DNA from: Lineus longissimus
Taxonomy: Eukaryota > Nemertea > Pilidiophora > Heteronemertea > Lineidae
Assembly: GCF_910592395.1 (NCBI RefSeq)
Contig: NC_088323.1
Coordinates: 10,046,001-10,110,000 of the forward strand
Direction: 5' to 3'
DNA: 64,000 bases
The notes under the pieces were generated by a model. It did no database searches. It was given only the letters and a program-made list of their open reading frames with translations, and was not told the DNA's origin. Positions 47,428 to 59,020 of the stretch are shown one piece after another. The translations under genes were made by a program, and so were the position numbers. Positions within the stretch are counted from its first letter, which is position 1. Every line of letters begins with the position of its first letter.

Positions 47428-50400
47428 TGAACAAAGTTCCTGAGTCTCGAATGGTTTAGTACTGTTCAGTCATAGCTACCCTACCGGAACTAGCCTAGGG
47501 GAAAACCCCATATGAGGATGCATCCACTAGCAAACAGGGCCTACAACACGACTTCTCCTTACGCATTGAGGGAGTAACTTACACTAACTATGTATGGACT
47601 GAAATGGCCTGATGTTGTCAGGATGATGAGGATGAACACATAACATTTTAAGTTTGCTTAATTCTGGTGACCATATGAACATCTTCACGCAGCCTATCAG
47701 AATGCGACTAAGGGCCCGACCCACTTAAAGCCAATATTGTAGCCTCCATGTAGGCTGGTGCCCGATCTTAAGACTGATACTCTGTATTGATTATGAGCGC
47801 TCCGACAACAAGTTAAAAATCCAAAAATGTGTAATTTTTTACCATTTGTTTTAAGTGAATAATGCATCGAAACAGCAACTCAAGTACTTCATTTTACATC
47901 AGTACATTAAGGATATTCATGCGAACACGAAAATGTATAGAAACATGGTATTGATTGGAAAAAGCTGATTTTATTGAGATCATGGAGGTATTATCAAGAT
48001 ACCTCCATGTTGAGATTAATCGTGAGGCCGACCTAATTAGCGCATTTTTATTGCCTCGAATACCCCCTTACTAATTAACAATTTAGAGGAAGTACAATTA
48101 ACTCTTCTTTTGGAAACTCATAAAGTGACAACTCTGCTATCTATTTCAATCATAAATTTGTCAAAAATAGGTTAAAAAAATATTTTTTAAGGGTGAACTT
48201 ATAAAAAACAACGTTTTCCACGGACAATTCGGCTGAATAAAGCCATCATGTTGCAAAGATACTTTAGAAAATACAAAATCTGAAATAGGAATATGATCAC
48301 TAAACTAGATAATGAACTGAAATATTATTGAATTATTTGAAGAATTAAAGGGTGTACACCACTTTGAAATTTAGCCGAAATCTGTTAAAAAATTACCTAT
48401 TGCTCAGTGTATTTTTTTTCAATTCTCAAACGGTGGAGAAATTAGAAAATCGGCCAAAATGGTCTCTCATTTCATGCTATGGGCTATAACTGAAAAAAAG
48501 TTTCAATTAAAAATATTGATATTAAAGGTCCGAACAATAAACAACGAAGTTTTTGGCCTTTTTTTATTCAAGAGGTAATTTTTATCAAAGTACTCATTTG
48601 TATTTTTTCTTCAAAAGTGGGCTTAGTAATCCTTACATTTTTTTCCCAGTAAAGCACCAGTACTCTTCCACTATCTATATCTTTGTAAATCTCGTTTTTG
48701 GAGAAAAAAAATGTTTCACTCATTGAAACTGGTAAAAAGCAAAAAACAATGGTCCATTATGAGACCCGACAAACTAAATAACTAGGCAAAAAAACCCGGC
48801 TTATCTTTTGTTTCCATCGCGAACAGTCAACAACGACTTTTTGATACGTCAATTTTAATGAAACTTATGAGATTGATACAAATTATTGAAAGTAATGCAG
48901 ATTCCTTAAAATATGAGTAAATTATTTTACTTTTGTGTTGAAGGGTACTATCTCTCTTCAAGTTGATAGGATTTTTTTGGAAAATGTCTTTAATGTTTTT
49001 TAATGGCCGGCTGCCATAGAAACCAATAAACAGTGTTATACAGCAAAAACAGTTAATTTGATGCTTTTAAAAAAATTCAGTTGCCTCTATTCACATGATT
49101 TTACCCCAGAAGAATGGTGACTGTTGCTATGATGGATCCAAAAATTGTTTCATGTTGTTCTAGTTTTATTTTCTAGACTTATATTGGCATTTATGAACGT
49201 TAAATTAGGGGTAAAGTCAGCAGAGTGTTTACAATTTGATATATTCTACAGTACCTTTTGATATATATCGGGTAGAGTAGATCATGCAGAAAGGAATGCT
49301 TTTCGTCGCGTTGAGTTAAGACTTATATTGCCGACGTTATTGCAGTTTTGGTAACATAGCCGCAAAACATTACTTTAACTGGGAAAACTAAGTCCCAACA
49401 ACTATTGTGACGTCATATAGGTGGGGTATTTTTCGAGGAACAGCCGGTGTAGAAGTTTAAAATGTCCTCGGATAGAATGCCCGGGAAACAAAGGATTCTA
49501 TTATGCGCTTCTATCTCTGAGCTATTGACGGTCATTGTCTCTATAGAACCATATTGCAGAATACAACAGGGCCGGACACTTTTTCCAGGGGGGGGGGGGG
49601 GCATTTGTTACTGTTACACCGGGTACGTTCTACCTCAACTGGTTCGGCAGATCGAACTTGAAGGTGCCCCCCCCGTACCAGGGGCTATAGTGCAGCCATT
49701 TTGAATTGCTAATCAAGTAGTTCCGGGCTTCCGGGTGAGAGAGGTTGGTATTTCAACTAGACTCCTTGGGCAGGCCATCATAATTGTGTCATCCTAATTT
49801 GGTTCCTTGAATGGACTGCCACAATAGCGGGAAGTCGTGCGGCTGGAAGATTAGTCAATCGGTATTGGTGTAACCCTGTCTTTCAAATAAAATTTCTTTG
49901 ACAGACTCTGATGTAAGGGCATTTTCTGTCACCGAATCAGAATGCTCGATCACTTTTATAGCATACATAAATAGCGTAGCTAATATTTAAACTCTTCATT
50001 CCTACACTTCATTTATCCTGTAGTTTAATGAAAATAATAAACAAAACAATTAAATCAAAAATCTTTGTACGATAAAATCTCAGCAGGTACATAACCTATC
50101 TTGAAATACGACTGTTCAAAATAATGGTGCTAATTAGCGAAAATTATTGCAATGCAAAACCTCCAGAAAGATCATTCGTCGCAGTGGTTTAGGGTGAGAT
50201 TCGAGGCCCCGTTCACTGCGTCCGGAGTGTAATTTCAACCTACCCGCATCACGGGTAATGATCATGGCAGGAGGCTGTTCTAAAAATAGCGCCTTTATTA
50301 CGGAGAGGACTGGTTTTGGCAGGGAGCCAAACAAACATATCTGAGGCGGAGAGGGTGTTTACTCAGAGATGTTCGCACGGCCTGGTATACATTATCGGCC

Positions 50401-50530
50401 CTTGTAATTTCAAAAGTATTTAAAACATTATAGGGTAAAAAACGATTCGTTTGTGGTCATTTATTTAGGAAAAACACCCGGCGTAAATGTTTCTTACGTC
50501 ATTATTCCAGGGGAATCCCGTCCTTCCAAA
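47428..50530. other. AT-rich, no gene recognised
   Basis: Long AT-rich tracts (47800-49300) without supported reading frames. TGACGTCA at 49409 precedes a modest frame starting ATGTCCTCGGATAGAATGCC at 49462, which ends in a poly-G tract (49591-49602) and is not convincing. Poly-C near 49667. Nothing else supported. Confidence 0.45.
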
Positions 50531-50749
50531 ATCTAGGTCATCTCATTAAACCAATCAAGAGCCAGGAACGAGCTCACGTGACCGAGATGTTTGCGAGGTA
50601 GTCGCATAGCTGGGTTTGATGAAAGTTGTCGAAATACATGAAATATCGTGATAACAAATCGATTTGTAGATGATATATCGGGCGAGTTGTGACCTCTAAG
50701 TTGTGTAAATTCGTGCAACAGGTTCAGTTGAGGCGATCAAACTAAAAAC
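50530..50749 (+). promoter_or_regulatory. Possible TATA-less promoter
   Basis: AAACCAATCA (CCAAT box, about 50549) and GCTCACGTGACC (USF-type E-box, about 50572) lie 150-200 bases upstream of a candidate first exon on the plus strand. No TATA box. Inference from motif arrangement only. Confidence 0.35.
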
Positions 50750-50999
50750 ATGTCGAATAATTCGACGCAAAGAGTCCGCAGAAATGCATCGCCGGCTTCA
50801 TCATCGAAGCAAGGTCCAATGAAAGCAACCTTGCAATTTTCTCTAATGCAGGGAAGCCCCACTCGAACAAATGGCAAAAAAGGGAGCCCTTCTTCTTCGC
50901 CAACACCATCAAGAGGGACTGATCGAGTAAAACCAAGACGTTCCCCTGACAGCCGGGCATCTCCAGAGAGGCGTAGTCCAAGTTCACCTGGAATAAAAG
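50750..50999 (+). CDS. Candidate first coding exon, Ser/Pro/Arg-rich N-terminus
   Basis: ATG at 50750 (context AAC before) opens 83 codons rich in Ser, Pro, Arg and Lys: MSNNSTQRVRRNASPASSSK, then MKATLQFSLMQGSP, then many SP dipeptides such as RRSPDSRASPERRSPSSPG. The frame meets a stop at 51002 but just before it has the strong donor AAAAG|GTTAGT at 50999/51000. CCAAT and CACGTG sites lie upstream. The composition suggests a disordered, proline-directed-kinase-regulated nuclear protein. I cannot name a family and found no confident downstream exon. A repeat-free start region, good donor and strongly biased composition argue that it is real. Confidence 0.4.
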
Positions 51000-51500
51000 G
51001 TTAGTTTCTTGGTGAATTTTCATCATTCATCCATGAAAAGGCGGCCATTTTTGTTCCAGACTTCAACCTAAAAAATGGCATACTGGTAATTTACTTCAGA
51101 ATTCATGATAAACTTGACCATAACTTGGAAAATCCTGAAAGACCCTCTCTGAAAAATGATGTTTTCTACAGGATATTGTGTGCATGTGAAGCTGAAATGC
51201 AAAGATTGAGCAACTATAGGATAGGAGATGTTCATCATGGATCTCGGAGTCAACGGTCACTAGTCCTTGTTATCACTGACATCAGTCATCTGTCAATCCT
51301 AATTGCCTCGTTGATAGTCAAGAGCAGGTCTTAGAAGTACCTTGCATACAAGTCTTTGCAATCATGATCGCATGCACACAAAAATTGCTCATTTGCTGTC
51401 ACAAATGGACAATCGAAAAAGTCAACCACTGAACCAGAGTTCAAACAAAACAAATGCACACACTTCAAATATCAGAAGGCCTTTAAAGCTGAACTGCATG

Positions 51501-52330
51501 CACAAAACCAGATCACCCCATGCGGCAATAGTAAGAAATTCAAACGACCGAAAGGCCCTTCTGAATACGGCCTGAAACATGATAGACCTCCAAAGAGTCC
51601 AATGCTTCGATGCGCTTGATTTCACAAACCAGCAAGCCGTGGGACGATGCGGACCTTCGCACTTGCAGGGAATTCTGGAAGGAAAAAAATTAAAAGGTCC
51701 TCTCATCGGGACTTAAACTCGAGACTTCTGGTTTTATTTGCCAACACTCTTATCCTCAAGGCCACTGGGCTGCTTGAAATGCCTGTCGTTTTATTACGCT
51801 TTTATAGAATGTGCAAACATTTGTGTACAATCTTTGTTCAACATCTTTGAGTTTGAGCGGCTTCCAGTGGGCAACTGCAGGAAGAGTCATTTTTTCTTTG
51901 CTATGCGTGATTATGTATGCGGAGTCTGTACGTTTTCTCTTAGCAATGTTCACCATTGTCTTGGTATCTTCTTCTATTACATGTACTTGAGAAAATTTCT
52001 GGTTCATCTCTCAAAAATAAAGCATAATCGCCATTCATATAAGATATATTTTCTGGCAGCAGTTCACAAGAAAGCCCCCCCCCTAGCTCAGATGGTTAGA
52101 GCTTTCGTATTCTGAGCCCGAGTTCCCGTGTTCGAATCCCTGGAGAAGATTTTGATTTTTTTCTCTTCCATAATTCTCCGAGACTGTCCGCATCGTCCTG
52201 TGGCTTGCTGGTTTGTGAAATCAAGCGCATCGAAGCATCGGAGGTCTATCATGTTTCAGGAAGTATTCAGAAGGGTCTTGCGGTCGTTTGAATTTCTTAC
52301 TATTGCCACATGGGGTGCTCTGGTTTTGCA
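51501..52330. mobile_element. Inverted-repeat element with 150-bp arms
   Basis: 51501-51655 and 52185-52330 are inverted copies (about 90 percent), sharing GGCAATAGTAAGAAATTCAA, CTGAAACATGATAGACCTCC and TTTCACAAACCAGCAAGCC. A third partial copy of the outer edge (CTGGTTTTGTGCATGCAGTT) lies at 53497-53524. A tRNA-like sequence sits beside the right arm. No clear target duplication. Confidence 0.6.
52074..52147 (+). other. tRNA-like sequence, probable SINE head or tRNA pseudogene
   Basis: TAGCTCAGATGGTTAGAGC is an excellent D-arm and A-box, and GTTCGAATCCC is a good B-box. The acceptor ends (CCCCCCC against GGAGAAG) do not pair, and both the anticodon stem and T-stem are broken (GTG...CCCTG). 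It keeps the internal Pol III promoter but not tRNA structure. No Pol III terminator run follows closely except TTTTTT at about 52155. Confidence 0.5.
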
Positions 52331-53082
52331 GACACTGTCTTTAAAAAATCCCAGATGTGCTGGTAAAAGCTCACCTTGAGAATCCTAGGCGTGCTTTTTT
52401 TCACCAGGTTTTCTGAGATGATTCTCTCAGGCGTCACGTCTGCTACGTCTGAACTACTTACAGTTGAGTTGCATTAGTCTTATCATTCAAAATGCATGAT
52501 GTATTGCTAATCCAGTCCTGTCTTAGCTCACATTGTACATGTTGTAGATGTAGCCCACCATTCCTTTCTTTTAGCATGCACTTTGTAGATACACCTTCAC
52601 TCCTTTCCTATCTTAACCATCTCAACATTTGATTTTTCTCATCAACTAAACATTTGATGTTGTCCATTTTATTTTATTTAGCTTGGTGTTGGTGTTCTGT
52701 TCTGTACATGCTTTAGATAGGAATGCCAGTCCCATATATTTGCGCCACAAAATATTGTACCAGTGCACTTTCCCTTTAAATTCTCGTTACACGTGGTTGT
52801 TATTTGCGTCGCCGTCCATGACCAAATTTGGCAAGCACTTGCTACGTCATCGCATATCATTTCATGAATAATTAACGAAAATCAATTCAATCTCACCCCC
52901 ATACACTCTATCAACTTCAAAATGTACATCACGGCATGCAGGAGGAAGACGCGGAAAACCCGGTAAACGAGACTAGATTTAGCGCCTGCGCACCGGGTTC
53001 GGCGAGCAGACGAGATTTCTATTCTACTACTACGCAGATCGTCTAAATTTATCATTCAGATTACGGTTTGTTATTGACCTAC

Positions 53083-53199
53083 CTCTGCCACCATTCGTTT
53101 ACTCCCTTCTACTTTTATCTTGGGAACAATGACGCCTTCGGGCAGCCAATCCCAATTTAAGAACGTCTCTTCTTTGACGGATCTGCCCGGTTCCGCCAT
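53083..53199 (-). CDS. Candidate first coding exon on minus strand
   Basis: ATG at 53199 with a strong context (ACA before, GCG after) opens exactly 39 codons, MAEPGRSVKEETFLNWDWLP and then EGVIVPKIKVEGSKRMVAE, ending in the donor GAG|GTAGGT in phase 0. Upstream on the same strand lie a CCAAT-type ACCAATGG and an ACGTCA half-site; downstream a GCGCCTGCGCACC motif resembles an NRF-1 site. I do not recognise the protein. It could begin an unlisted gene or a long upstream HPRT variant, since phase 0 would splice into HPRT exon 2, but the canonical HPRT exon 1 is clear at 45195. Confidence 0.3.
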
Positions 53200-53373
53200 T
53201 GTTCTAAATCACGCTGCCGAAGTCAGAATGAAAAATTGTACTCCATTGGTCGTTTCCAGTGACGTGTGCACATTTGAACCAATGACAGACCAGGTACCTC
53301 AATGCATTGGGGGATGCTTACATCTGTTTACTGTACACATATCCACGTGCGAGCGTGTGGATGACGAAATAAC

Positions 53374-53480
53374 AAGGCGCGCTTTTTCCTTATGTATTTC
53401 TATTGGCAGGCGCGCTATTGTTTGCGCGCCTCCGATTGATTTTAGGTGCGCTATGGTGTGCGCGCGCTATAGCGCGCCTT
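53374..53480. repeat. GC-rich inverted repeat
   Basis: AAGGCGCGC at 53374 faces GCGCGCCTT at 53480. Inside are four more GGCGCGC/GCGCGCC blocks in both orientations. Confidence 0.6.
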
Positions 53481-54624
53481 AAAAGGCAGTGTCTGGTTTT
53501 GTGCATGCAGTTCAGCTTTAAGCCAACTTCAGTCAATGCAGTAAGCCACTGTGACCCTTTGTGCCAGGTGAAACACATGACTGGTCAGAGCCCAAACAAA
53601 CTTGTTGAAAGTGTCCGTCATTTGTCTATAGACAGCTTGCGAAAATATATTTCGGCCATTTTGAAAAGGAGTTTTCACAGGCAACATAAGTTTACCATCA
53701 GACACAGGGCCGCGTACCTGTACGGAAATCCCGTATTTTGTATGCCAAAAAAACCCATTTTATACGTTGTACGATTTTTGCTTCTCATTCAGTCATTGTA
53801 CACAATTTTTCCTTTCAAAAATACGCTGAAGTTAATTGTAAAATACGAATAAAAAAGGTCTTAACTTGAATGTTTTCTCTGTGTTTTGTACGTTATTCAT
53901 TCCCCAATAGAAGAAAAACTATACTATTATACAGCTCCAACCCCGGGGCGCACAATATGTGAAAACGGACCCGACATCCACATTATCTTGCGCACTTTAG
54001 ATGGCACATATAGTAGTGACATCTCTGGATAGACAGACGAACCATAACTGTTGCAGACGATAGCCTCGCTCTCGCTATAGATCCTATCAATACACTAGTA
54101 CAATACATTTTACACTGCGATTGAGCGAGACTTCTTCATTCATTGATAGTTTGCCAGTAATTTCCTTATTGTGAATACGGTTAGCACAGAAATTGAATAA
54201 AATGTCAAAAAGAAGAGAAATTTAGGCTACTTTTGAAAATTTGTACACATTTTAATGACAATCATACACATATTATTTGGGATTGCAGAAAATTGTACAC
54301 AAAAATTTGGGGAAATACACATTTTTTTAAAGTTGACCCACTCAAAAAAAAAGTAAGGGTAAGCAGCCAATTCATGTTTTAAATCAAATCATCACCAAAA
54401 TCATTCAAAGTATCATGAAAGTTGGAAGACATGGACAGCTTCTAGTAAATTGTTCGAATAAGCTTGATTTGTACTTTTAAAACTTCTAATTCAATGTTAA
54501 TGTTGCCTGTGAAATGTGTCTTTTCAAAATGGTCGACTTTATTTACGCAGGTTGTCTATTGCAACCTGGAGTCAATATCAAACCCAGCAAGTTTTAGTTT
54601 TATCTCCACTTGAGACGGCTTTTT
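53481..54624. other. No supported gene or element
   Basis: Begins with the 53497 repeat edge noted above. The rest is AT-rich with short reading frames only. Confidence 0.45.
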
Positions 54625-54660
54625 GGCTCACCGTAAGGGGAGTCTATACGATAGCGCTGT

Positions 54661-54662
54661 GT

Positions 54663-54717
<55 letters not shown>
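54661..54717 (+). repeat. (GTC)n microsatellite, about 18 units
   Basis: Nearly pure GTC/CGT run at the conserved tail position of family 2. It gives a chance poly-Ser frame. The same position holds GTCCGTCGTC runs in other copies. Confidence 0.97.
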
Positions 54718-55868
54718 ATCCTAACAGTGGCACGTTTCTTAACTGCTAGGGCTATGAACTTGAAACTTTGTACACAGAATGCCCTAGGTCAGCTGACCTC
54801 TGACACTGATTTTCGGTCCGATCTGATTCTCTGTTTGGCCACCAGGGGGCCAAATGTCGATATCTAAAAAGTGTGATATCTCGCTTATTAGTGACTTGTT
54901 TTCGATAAAACTTTTGTTGTAGGTACTCATAGCAAATATACATTTTATATTATACGGGTTTTTAATTTGACCTTGTTTTCAAGGTCGCAGAGGTCATATG
55001 GCGTAAATTGGCCATTAGAGTGTAAACTATGGCACGTTTCTTAACCACTAAAGCTATGAACTTGAAACTTGGTACATATAACCCCCTATATCACATAGCC
55101 TCTGGTGCTGAATTTTGGTTCGATCTGATTCCTAACTTTGCCACCAGGGGGCCAAAAGTGGAAATCTAAAAAGTGTGATATCTCGCTTATAAGTGACTTG
55201 TTTTCGATAAAACTTTTGTTGTAGGTACTCATAGCAAATATACATTTTATATTATACGGGTTTTCAATTTGACCTACTTTTCAAGGTCACAGAGGTCATA
55301 TGGCGTAAATTGGCCATTAGAGTGTAAACTATGGCACGTTTCTTAACCACTAAAGCTATGAACTTGAAACTTGGTACATATAACCCCCTATATCACATAG
55401 CCTCTGGCGCTGAATTTTGGTTCGATCTGATTCCTAACTTTGCCACCAGGGGCCAAAAGTGGAAATCTAAAAAGTGTGATATCTCGCTTATAAGTGACTT
55501 GTTTTCGATAAAATTCTTATGGTAGGTACTGTTTGGAAGAATACATCACATATTTTACGGGTTTTCAATTTGACCTACTTTTCAAGGTCACAGAAGTCAT
55601 ATGGCGTAAATTGGCTGTTAGAGTGTAAACTATGGCACGTTTCTTAACCAGTAAAGCTATGAACTTGAAACTTGGTGCATATAACCCCCTACATCAGATA
55701 ACGTCTGATGTCGAATTTTGGCCTGATCTGATTCTTTATTCGGCCACCAGGGGGCCATAACGGAAAAAGGAAGAAGTGCAATATCTTGCCTATTTGAGTG
55801 AATTGTTTTCGATAAAATTTTATGGCAGGGACTCCTAGCAAGGATACATCACATTTCCTATGATTTTT

Positions 55869-56704
55869 AGCTCAGCTGACAAGCTGAGCTATTCATATGA
55901 GTAAATGGTAGAATGAATGTCCGTCTGTCTGTCTGTCTGTCTGTCCGTTAAACAGGCACGTTTCAAAACTATGGCGGATAGGCGATAGATTTTCCCTATA
56001 AGCCATTTAGACCCTTCAGGACTCCTGAATAGACCAAGTGTGGGTCCGGCAGGATTAACAGTTTGGCCACCAGGGGGCAAAAAGCCTAAATCACAAAACA
56101 ATTTTTTGGGGCTTTATTCAAGCAGATAGAAGCTTGAAATAAAGTTGAAAAGGACCGCATGCATGTAGGTCTTGAAACTACTAAGAGTAGTTTTGATTGA
56201 TACTACCAGTTGGCGTTACTGAGCCAAAATCTGTGTTGACCTAGTTTAAGCTTAATTTGAATTTCCCGCTCTTGTATGACTCTGAAGGTTGTGGGTTCCA
56301 ATCCCACTTCGGGTCAATTTTTTTTTTTTTTAAATTTTTTCTTTTTTCACTTGTAAATACATTTTCTTTACTTTTTTGAATAATTTGGTGGGCGGCCATC
56401 TTGGTTTTTTTTTCTATTTTAAAGCCTTTGCTGTATCCAGAGTGACATGAATTTTATGGTTGGTGTACAATAAGTCTCCTTTACATGATATCACATGGGC
56501 TTTCTATTTGACCTACTTTTCAAGGTCAGCCTGGCTCAGGCACTTAGATTTGACTAATAAGTGGCATATTTGTCACCATTTAAAAGTCTTTTTACTTTGG
56601 TATGTTTGCCTGATATATTGACAAAACTGAGGTTGAAAGAGATCTATCGGGTACTTTCCATGTTCATATATTTCAGCTGAGCGCCAGGCCCTTGGGCCTC
56701 TTGT
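55869..56704 (-). mobile_element. Family 1 Helentron-like element, copy D, nested
   Basis: Reversed ends: AGCTCAGCTGACAAGCTGAGC at the left (tail hairpin) and TCAGCTGAGCGCC, AGGCCCTTGGGCCTCTTGT at the right (head). It splits a family 2 unit exactly within a T-run: the flanks TATGATTTTT and GGATTTGACC rejoin to the sequence found intact in neighbouring units (GAGTTTTTGATTTGACC). A (GTCT)n tract lies at 55919-55944 next to the tail. It includes a tRNA-like segment. Confidence 0.8.
56233..56316 (+). other. tRNA-derived segment inside family 1 copy D
   Basis: GTGGG-TTCCAAT-CCCAC is a perfect T-arm with a B-box. TTGACCT at 56233 can pair with GGGTCAA at the end, and a run of 12 T follows as a Pol III terminator. 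D and anticodon arms are not recognisable. Probably a SINE remnant; 59120-59175 repeats the upstream part (TGTTACTGAGCAAAAATCTG). Confidence 0.45.
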
Positions 56705-57191
56705 TGGATTTGACCTCCTTTTCTAGGTCACAGAGGTCAAATGGCGTAAATTGACCGTTCGAGTGTAACTATGGCACGTTTCTTAACTGCTAAAGCTATG
56801 AACTTGAAAGTTGGTACATGTAACCCCCTACATCAGATAATCTCTGACACGGAATTTTGGCTTGATCTGATTCTTGATTTGGCCACCAGGGGGTCAAAAC
56901 TGAAAAAGTAGGACGTGCAATATCTCGCTTATTAATGACTTTTTTTCGATGAATTTTTTATTGCAGGGACTCTTAGCAATCACACGATATTGATCTTGTT
57001 GATGTCATAGACAATTATTGGTTGGATCATAAACTTATATATACTGCCCTGTCTTATTACTTGACATCAATACACATCTAAAAAAAGTCTTCATGCCTGA
57101 TTGTGTTCACCATATTCACCTCTAAACTAAGCATTATCCTGCCTACTAAAAGATGTATACGGTGAGCACAATGGCCCCTGGCCGTTTCATT

Positions 57192-58519
57192 GTTGCACAT
57201 ATTGTCGTGGCCCCATAAAAAAATTGTTAGTTTATCATCCCCACCCGCATTGTTTTTCCACCCGCAATCAAAAATATTTTATTTTTTTATTTCCATTTTC
57301 AATCACTAAATTCGCGCCTCCACTCAGCAGGTTAGAATTGTTTCATTATCTATTCAGTTGCATTTCTGATGAAATTCCCTTTCCATCGACACCAAGCATG
57401 TCCACTTTGGTTCATTTTATCTGCTGTTATTCACTTTTGAATGAGGAAACTCGCCCCAGCGTAGATGCCGGCCGGCGTCATGCCAAACTGACAACGATTG
57501 ATTTGGCGCCAAAAATGCTAACTGCTACACTAATCAAATTGCATGCCGAAACACCGTTGACACATCAGATTTTTCAGCGTAACAAACAAACACATGACTC
57601 CCTACGTCATATAACGGCTGACACCAAATTTCGGTCTGATCTGATTCTCGACTTGGCCACCAGGGGGCCAAAACTAAAAAAGGTGAAAAGGGCAATATCT
57701 CGCTTATTAGTGACTTGTTTTCGATGATATTTTGATGGTAGGTTCTCTTAGCAAGGATTCATCACATCTTATGGATTTTTGATTTGACCTAATTTTCAAG
57801 GTCACAAGAGGTCAAATGGTGTAAATTGGCCGTTTGAGTGCAACTATGGCACGTTTCTTAACCCATGTAACCGCTAAAGCTATGAGCTTGAAACTTGGTA
57901 CACATGACTCCCTATCACATGTTACCTCTGACACCGAATTTTGATCTGATCTGATTCTCCGCTTGGCCACCAAGGTAAAAAATGCAATGTCTCGCTTGTG
58001 ACTTGTTTTCGATGATTTTTTTATGTTAGGTAATCCAAGCAAGGATGCATCGCATGCCATACCGACTTTGGTTGGACCTATATACTATACATGTAGCATG
58101 TTTCTGTGACTCTTTTTGATGAAATTTTATGGTATGTTCTTCTAGCAAGGATACATCACATATCATACACAGGTTTTTGATTTGACCTAATTTTCAAGGT
58201 CACAGAGGTCAAATGGCGTAAATTGGCTGTTTGAGTGTAACTATCATTTTTATAGCACGTTTCTGAACCGCTAAAGCTGTGAACATGAAAGTTGGGACAC
58301 ATGACTCCCTACGTCTTATATCCGTTGACACCGAATTTCGATATATGAATGATTCTCGACTTGGCCATCAGGAAACCAAAACTAAAAAAGGTAAAAAGTG
58401 CAATATCTCGCTTATTAGTGACTTGTTTTCAATGTTATATTTTATGGTAGAGTCATAGCAAGGATACATCGCATGTCATACCGACTTTGGTTTGACCTAC
58501 CATACATGAAGCATGTTTC
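57192..58519 (-). repeat. Family 2 units without head or tail
   Basis: 57590-58519 holds three more diverged units (GCCACCAGGGGGCCAAAACT near 57655, GGCACGTTTCTTAACCC near 57849, and one near 58260). 57192-57590 is unassigned and encodes nothing recognisable. Confidence 0.6.
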
Positions 58520-58523
58520 TTAA

Positions 58524-59020
58524 CCCTTTGGCTCCCGAGGCCAATGTAACACGATGTACTGAGATTTTTTACCAGTTCTATGCAAACTTAAAAATATTAT
58601 CAGGTCCTTCATTATGCATCCTTGATTATGATAAAAACCATACATTTTTGTAAAGCTGATTACCTTGGCTATCAATTGGCGTTGTTTCTTGGTATCGATT
58701 GGGTAAGAGGTAATCAATAATCAATAGTAATCAATATTTTTTGATTGATTGATTGATCGAATTATACAATATTAATTCATATGCTAATCAGTTCGTGTAC
58801 TGTGACGCTGCATCAAACTGCAGCGCCCTCTGCAAACTATGAATGAAACTAAATAAATTCTCCTGCAGATCACCAGGGACACGAATACACCGTACAATAG
58901 TGTCCAACGTGTACGGCGAGTTCTATACTAATGCATTAGTATAAGGTATAGGTACAAGGTATACCCGAGACAAAATATAGCCCTAGGATGATATATCGTC
59001 CCCTCCAGGGAGGCAAGGGG
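58524..59020. mobile_element. 497-bp piggyBac-type MITE with TTAA duplication
   Basis: CCCTTTGGCTCCC at the left faces GGGAGGCAAGGGG at the right, with TTAA directly outside both ends (58520-58523 and 59021-59024). CCCTTTGCCT-like termini and TTAA targets are characteristic of piggyBac-related elements. The flanks rejoin to match the uninterrupted sequence at 61985-62020. No transposase. Confidence 0.8.

Larger units (their letters stand above)
54625..57191 (-). mobile_element. Family 2 element, copy c, array form with nested family 1 copy
   Basis: On the plus strand it opens with the reversed tail GGCTCACCGTAAGGGGAG, then a (GTC)n tract. It continues with units of about 300 bp starting near 54730, 55027, 55327 and 55628, each with GGCACGTTTCTTAACC, GCTATGAACTTGAAACTTGG, GCCACCAGGGGGCCA, AGTGTGATATCTCGCTTAT and the receptor-like core. 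It closes with the reversed head GGTGAGCACAATGGCCCCTG near 57160-57190. A family 1 copy (55869-56704) interrupts it. Non-coding; internal frames are repeat artefacts. Confidence 0.75.

Noticed and set aside
49462-49704. Possible gene start after TGACGTCA
   Set aside because: The frame soon runs into a poly-G tract and shows no family motif or convincing donor.
51422-51706. 94-codon minus-strand frame resembling the frame at 52128-52379 (HRPACWFVKSSASKH)
   Set aside because: The similarity comes from the two arms being inverted copies of one repeat; no known domain, and frames do not extend outside the arms coherently.
54516-54749. Frame with a poly-Ser stretch
   Set aside because: The poly-Ser is the (GTC)n microsatellite at the family 2 tail.
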